In this document: piece by piece, positions 5,026 to 5,492 of the stretch
Layout: each line of letters starts with the position of its first letter
Position numbering within the stretch: position 1 is the stretch's first letter
Assembly (NCBI GenBank): GCA_029256035.1
Contig: JAQSYR010000125.1
Location: 1-5,492, forward strand
Reading direction: 5' to 3'
Source of the DNA: Anaerocolumna sp.
GTDB lineage: Bacteria > Bacillota > Clostridia > Lachnospirales > Lachnospiraceae
DNA length: 5,492 nt
Notes under the pieces: model-generated
Told to the model about the DNA's origin: nothing
The model's database searches: none
What the model saw: only the letters and a program-made list of their open reading frames with translations
Made by a program: the position numbers and the translations under genes

Positions 5026-5492
5026 ATGAATATAACAGGAAAAATATTTGGTATAAATGGACCAATTGTCTATGTTGCCGGAAATCAAGGATTTAAAATG
5101 AATGAAATGGTTTATGTTGGCAATGAGAAATTGGTTGGTGAAGTTATAGGCTTAACCAAAGACAGAACAACAATCCAAGTATTTGAAGAGACTACAGGAT
5201 TAAAACCAGGCCAGGAAGTTTATTCTACAGGTGCTGCCATATCCGTTACCTTAGCACCAGGTATTATAGGTAATATCTTTGATGGTATCGAGCGCCCGTT
5301 AAAAGAAATTTCCGCTAAATCGGGAGCTTTTATCTCCCGTGGTGTAAGTGTTGAATCATTAAATACTTCAAAGCTTTGGGATGTTCATATTACAGTAAAA
5401 CCCGGAGATACCATATATGGTGGTACAATTATTGCAGAAGTCCCAGAAAGTGCTGCTATTACACATAAATCAATGGTGCCTCCAGAGGTATC
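5026..5492 (+). CDS. ntpA: V-type ATPase catalytic subunit A, N-terminal part
   Basis: Partial gene running off the right edge: 155 complete codons of a protein that is usually near 590 residues. Subunit A hydrolyses ATP in the A3B3 head. The visible part starts MNITGKIFGINGPIVYVAG, the N-terminal beta-barrel opening of this subunit. It continues with QVFEETTGLKPGQEV (51-65) and the strongly conserved LAPGIIGNIFDGIERPL (76-92), then enters the insertion (non-homologous) region that distinguishes A from B (SKLWDVHITVKPGDTIYGG, 115-133). The Walker A loop and other catalytic residues lie beyond the window. Start choice rests on the N-terminal homology pattern and the GGGGAG site. It follows ntpE by 27 bases. 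The frame is open to the window end. Confidence 0.96.
   Translation, partial: MNITGKIFGINGPIVYVAGNQGFKMNEMVYVGNEKLVGEVIGLTKDRTTIQVFEETTGLKPGQEVYSTGAAISVTLAPGIIGNIFDGIERPLKEISAKSGAFISRGVSVESLNTSKLWDVHITVKPGDTIYGGTIIAEVPESAAITHKSMVPPEV

Overview
This window is the front part of an A/V-type (V1Vo) ATPase operon from an AT-rich, Gram-positive-type bacterium. The low G+C content, strong AGGAGG-type ribosome binding sites, a GTG start, and a K subunit ending in ALAEGIALYGLI all fit Clostridia, most likely a Lachnospiraceae relative. That placement is inferred from family knowledge, not from a database search. I found no undescribed system here. The notable points are a lesion at the 5' end of the subunit E gene and several small RNA-level structures.

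Layout. Positions 1-62 (minus strand) hold the first 20 codons of trmB, a tRNA (guanine-N7)-methyltransferase, running off the left edge. Positions 63-406 are a divergent, very AT-rich intergenic region. It contains a near-consensus extended -10 promoter for trmB (142-170), a less certain promoter for the ATPase operon (about 306-335), and hairpins in both presumed mRNA leaders. From 407 to the right edge all genes are on the plus strand and closely spaced (18-49 nt gaps): a small coiled-coil G/H-type stalk subunit (407-718), subunit C (739-1773), subunit I (1823-3721), subunit K (3750-4169), subunit F (4203-4511), a disrupted subunit E (4530-4998) and the N-terminal 155 codons of catalytic subunit A (5026-5492). 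Genes for B and D would be expected just beyond the right edge.

How the genes work together. Subunits A and B form the nucleotide-binding head. F and D form the central rotor shaft, and C is the socket joining that shaft to the membrane ring of K subunits. Subunit I is the membrane stator that carries the ion half-channels. E and the G/H protein pair as coiled-coil peripheral stalks linking I to the head. The K subunit appears to have four membrane segments but only one ion-binding glutamate, the arrangement associated with ATP-driven pumping.

Main anomaly. The subunit E gene has a good ribosome binding site and ATG (4530), but that frame stops after four codons. The recognisable E protein continues in another frame and lacks roughly the first 20 or so residues expected for the family. 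This looks like a small frame-changing deletion, either real or an assembly error. Every other gene in the operon looks intact.
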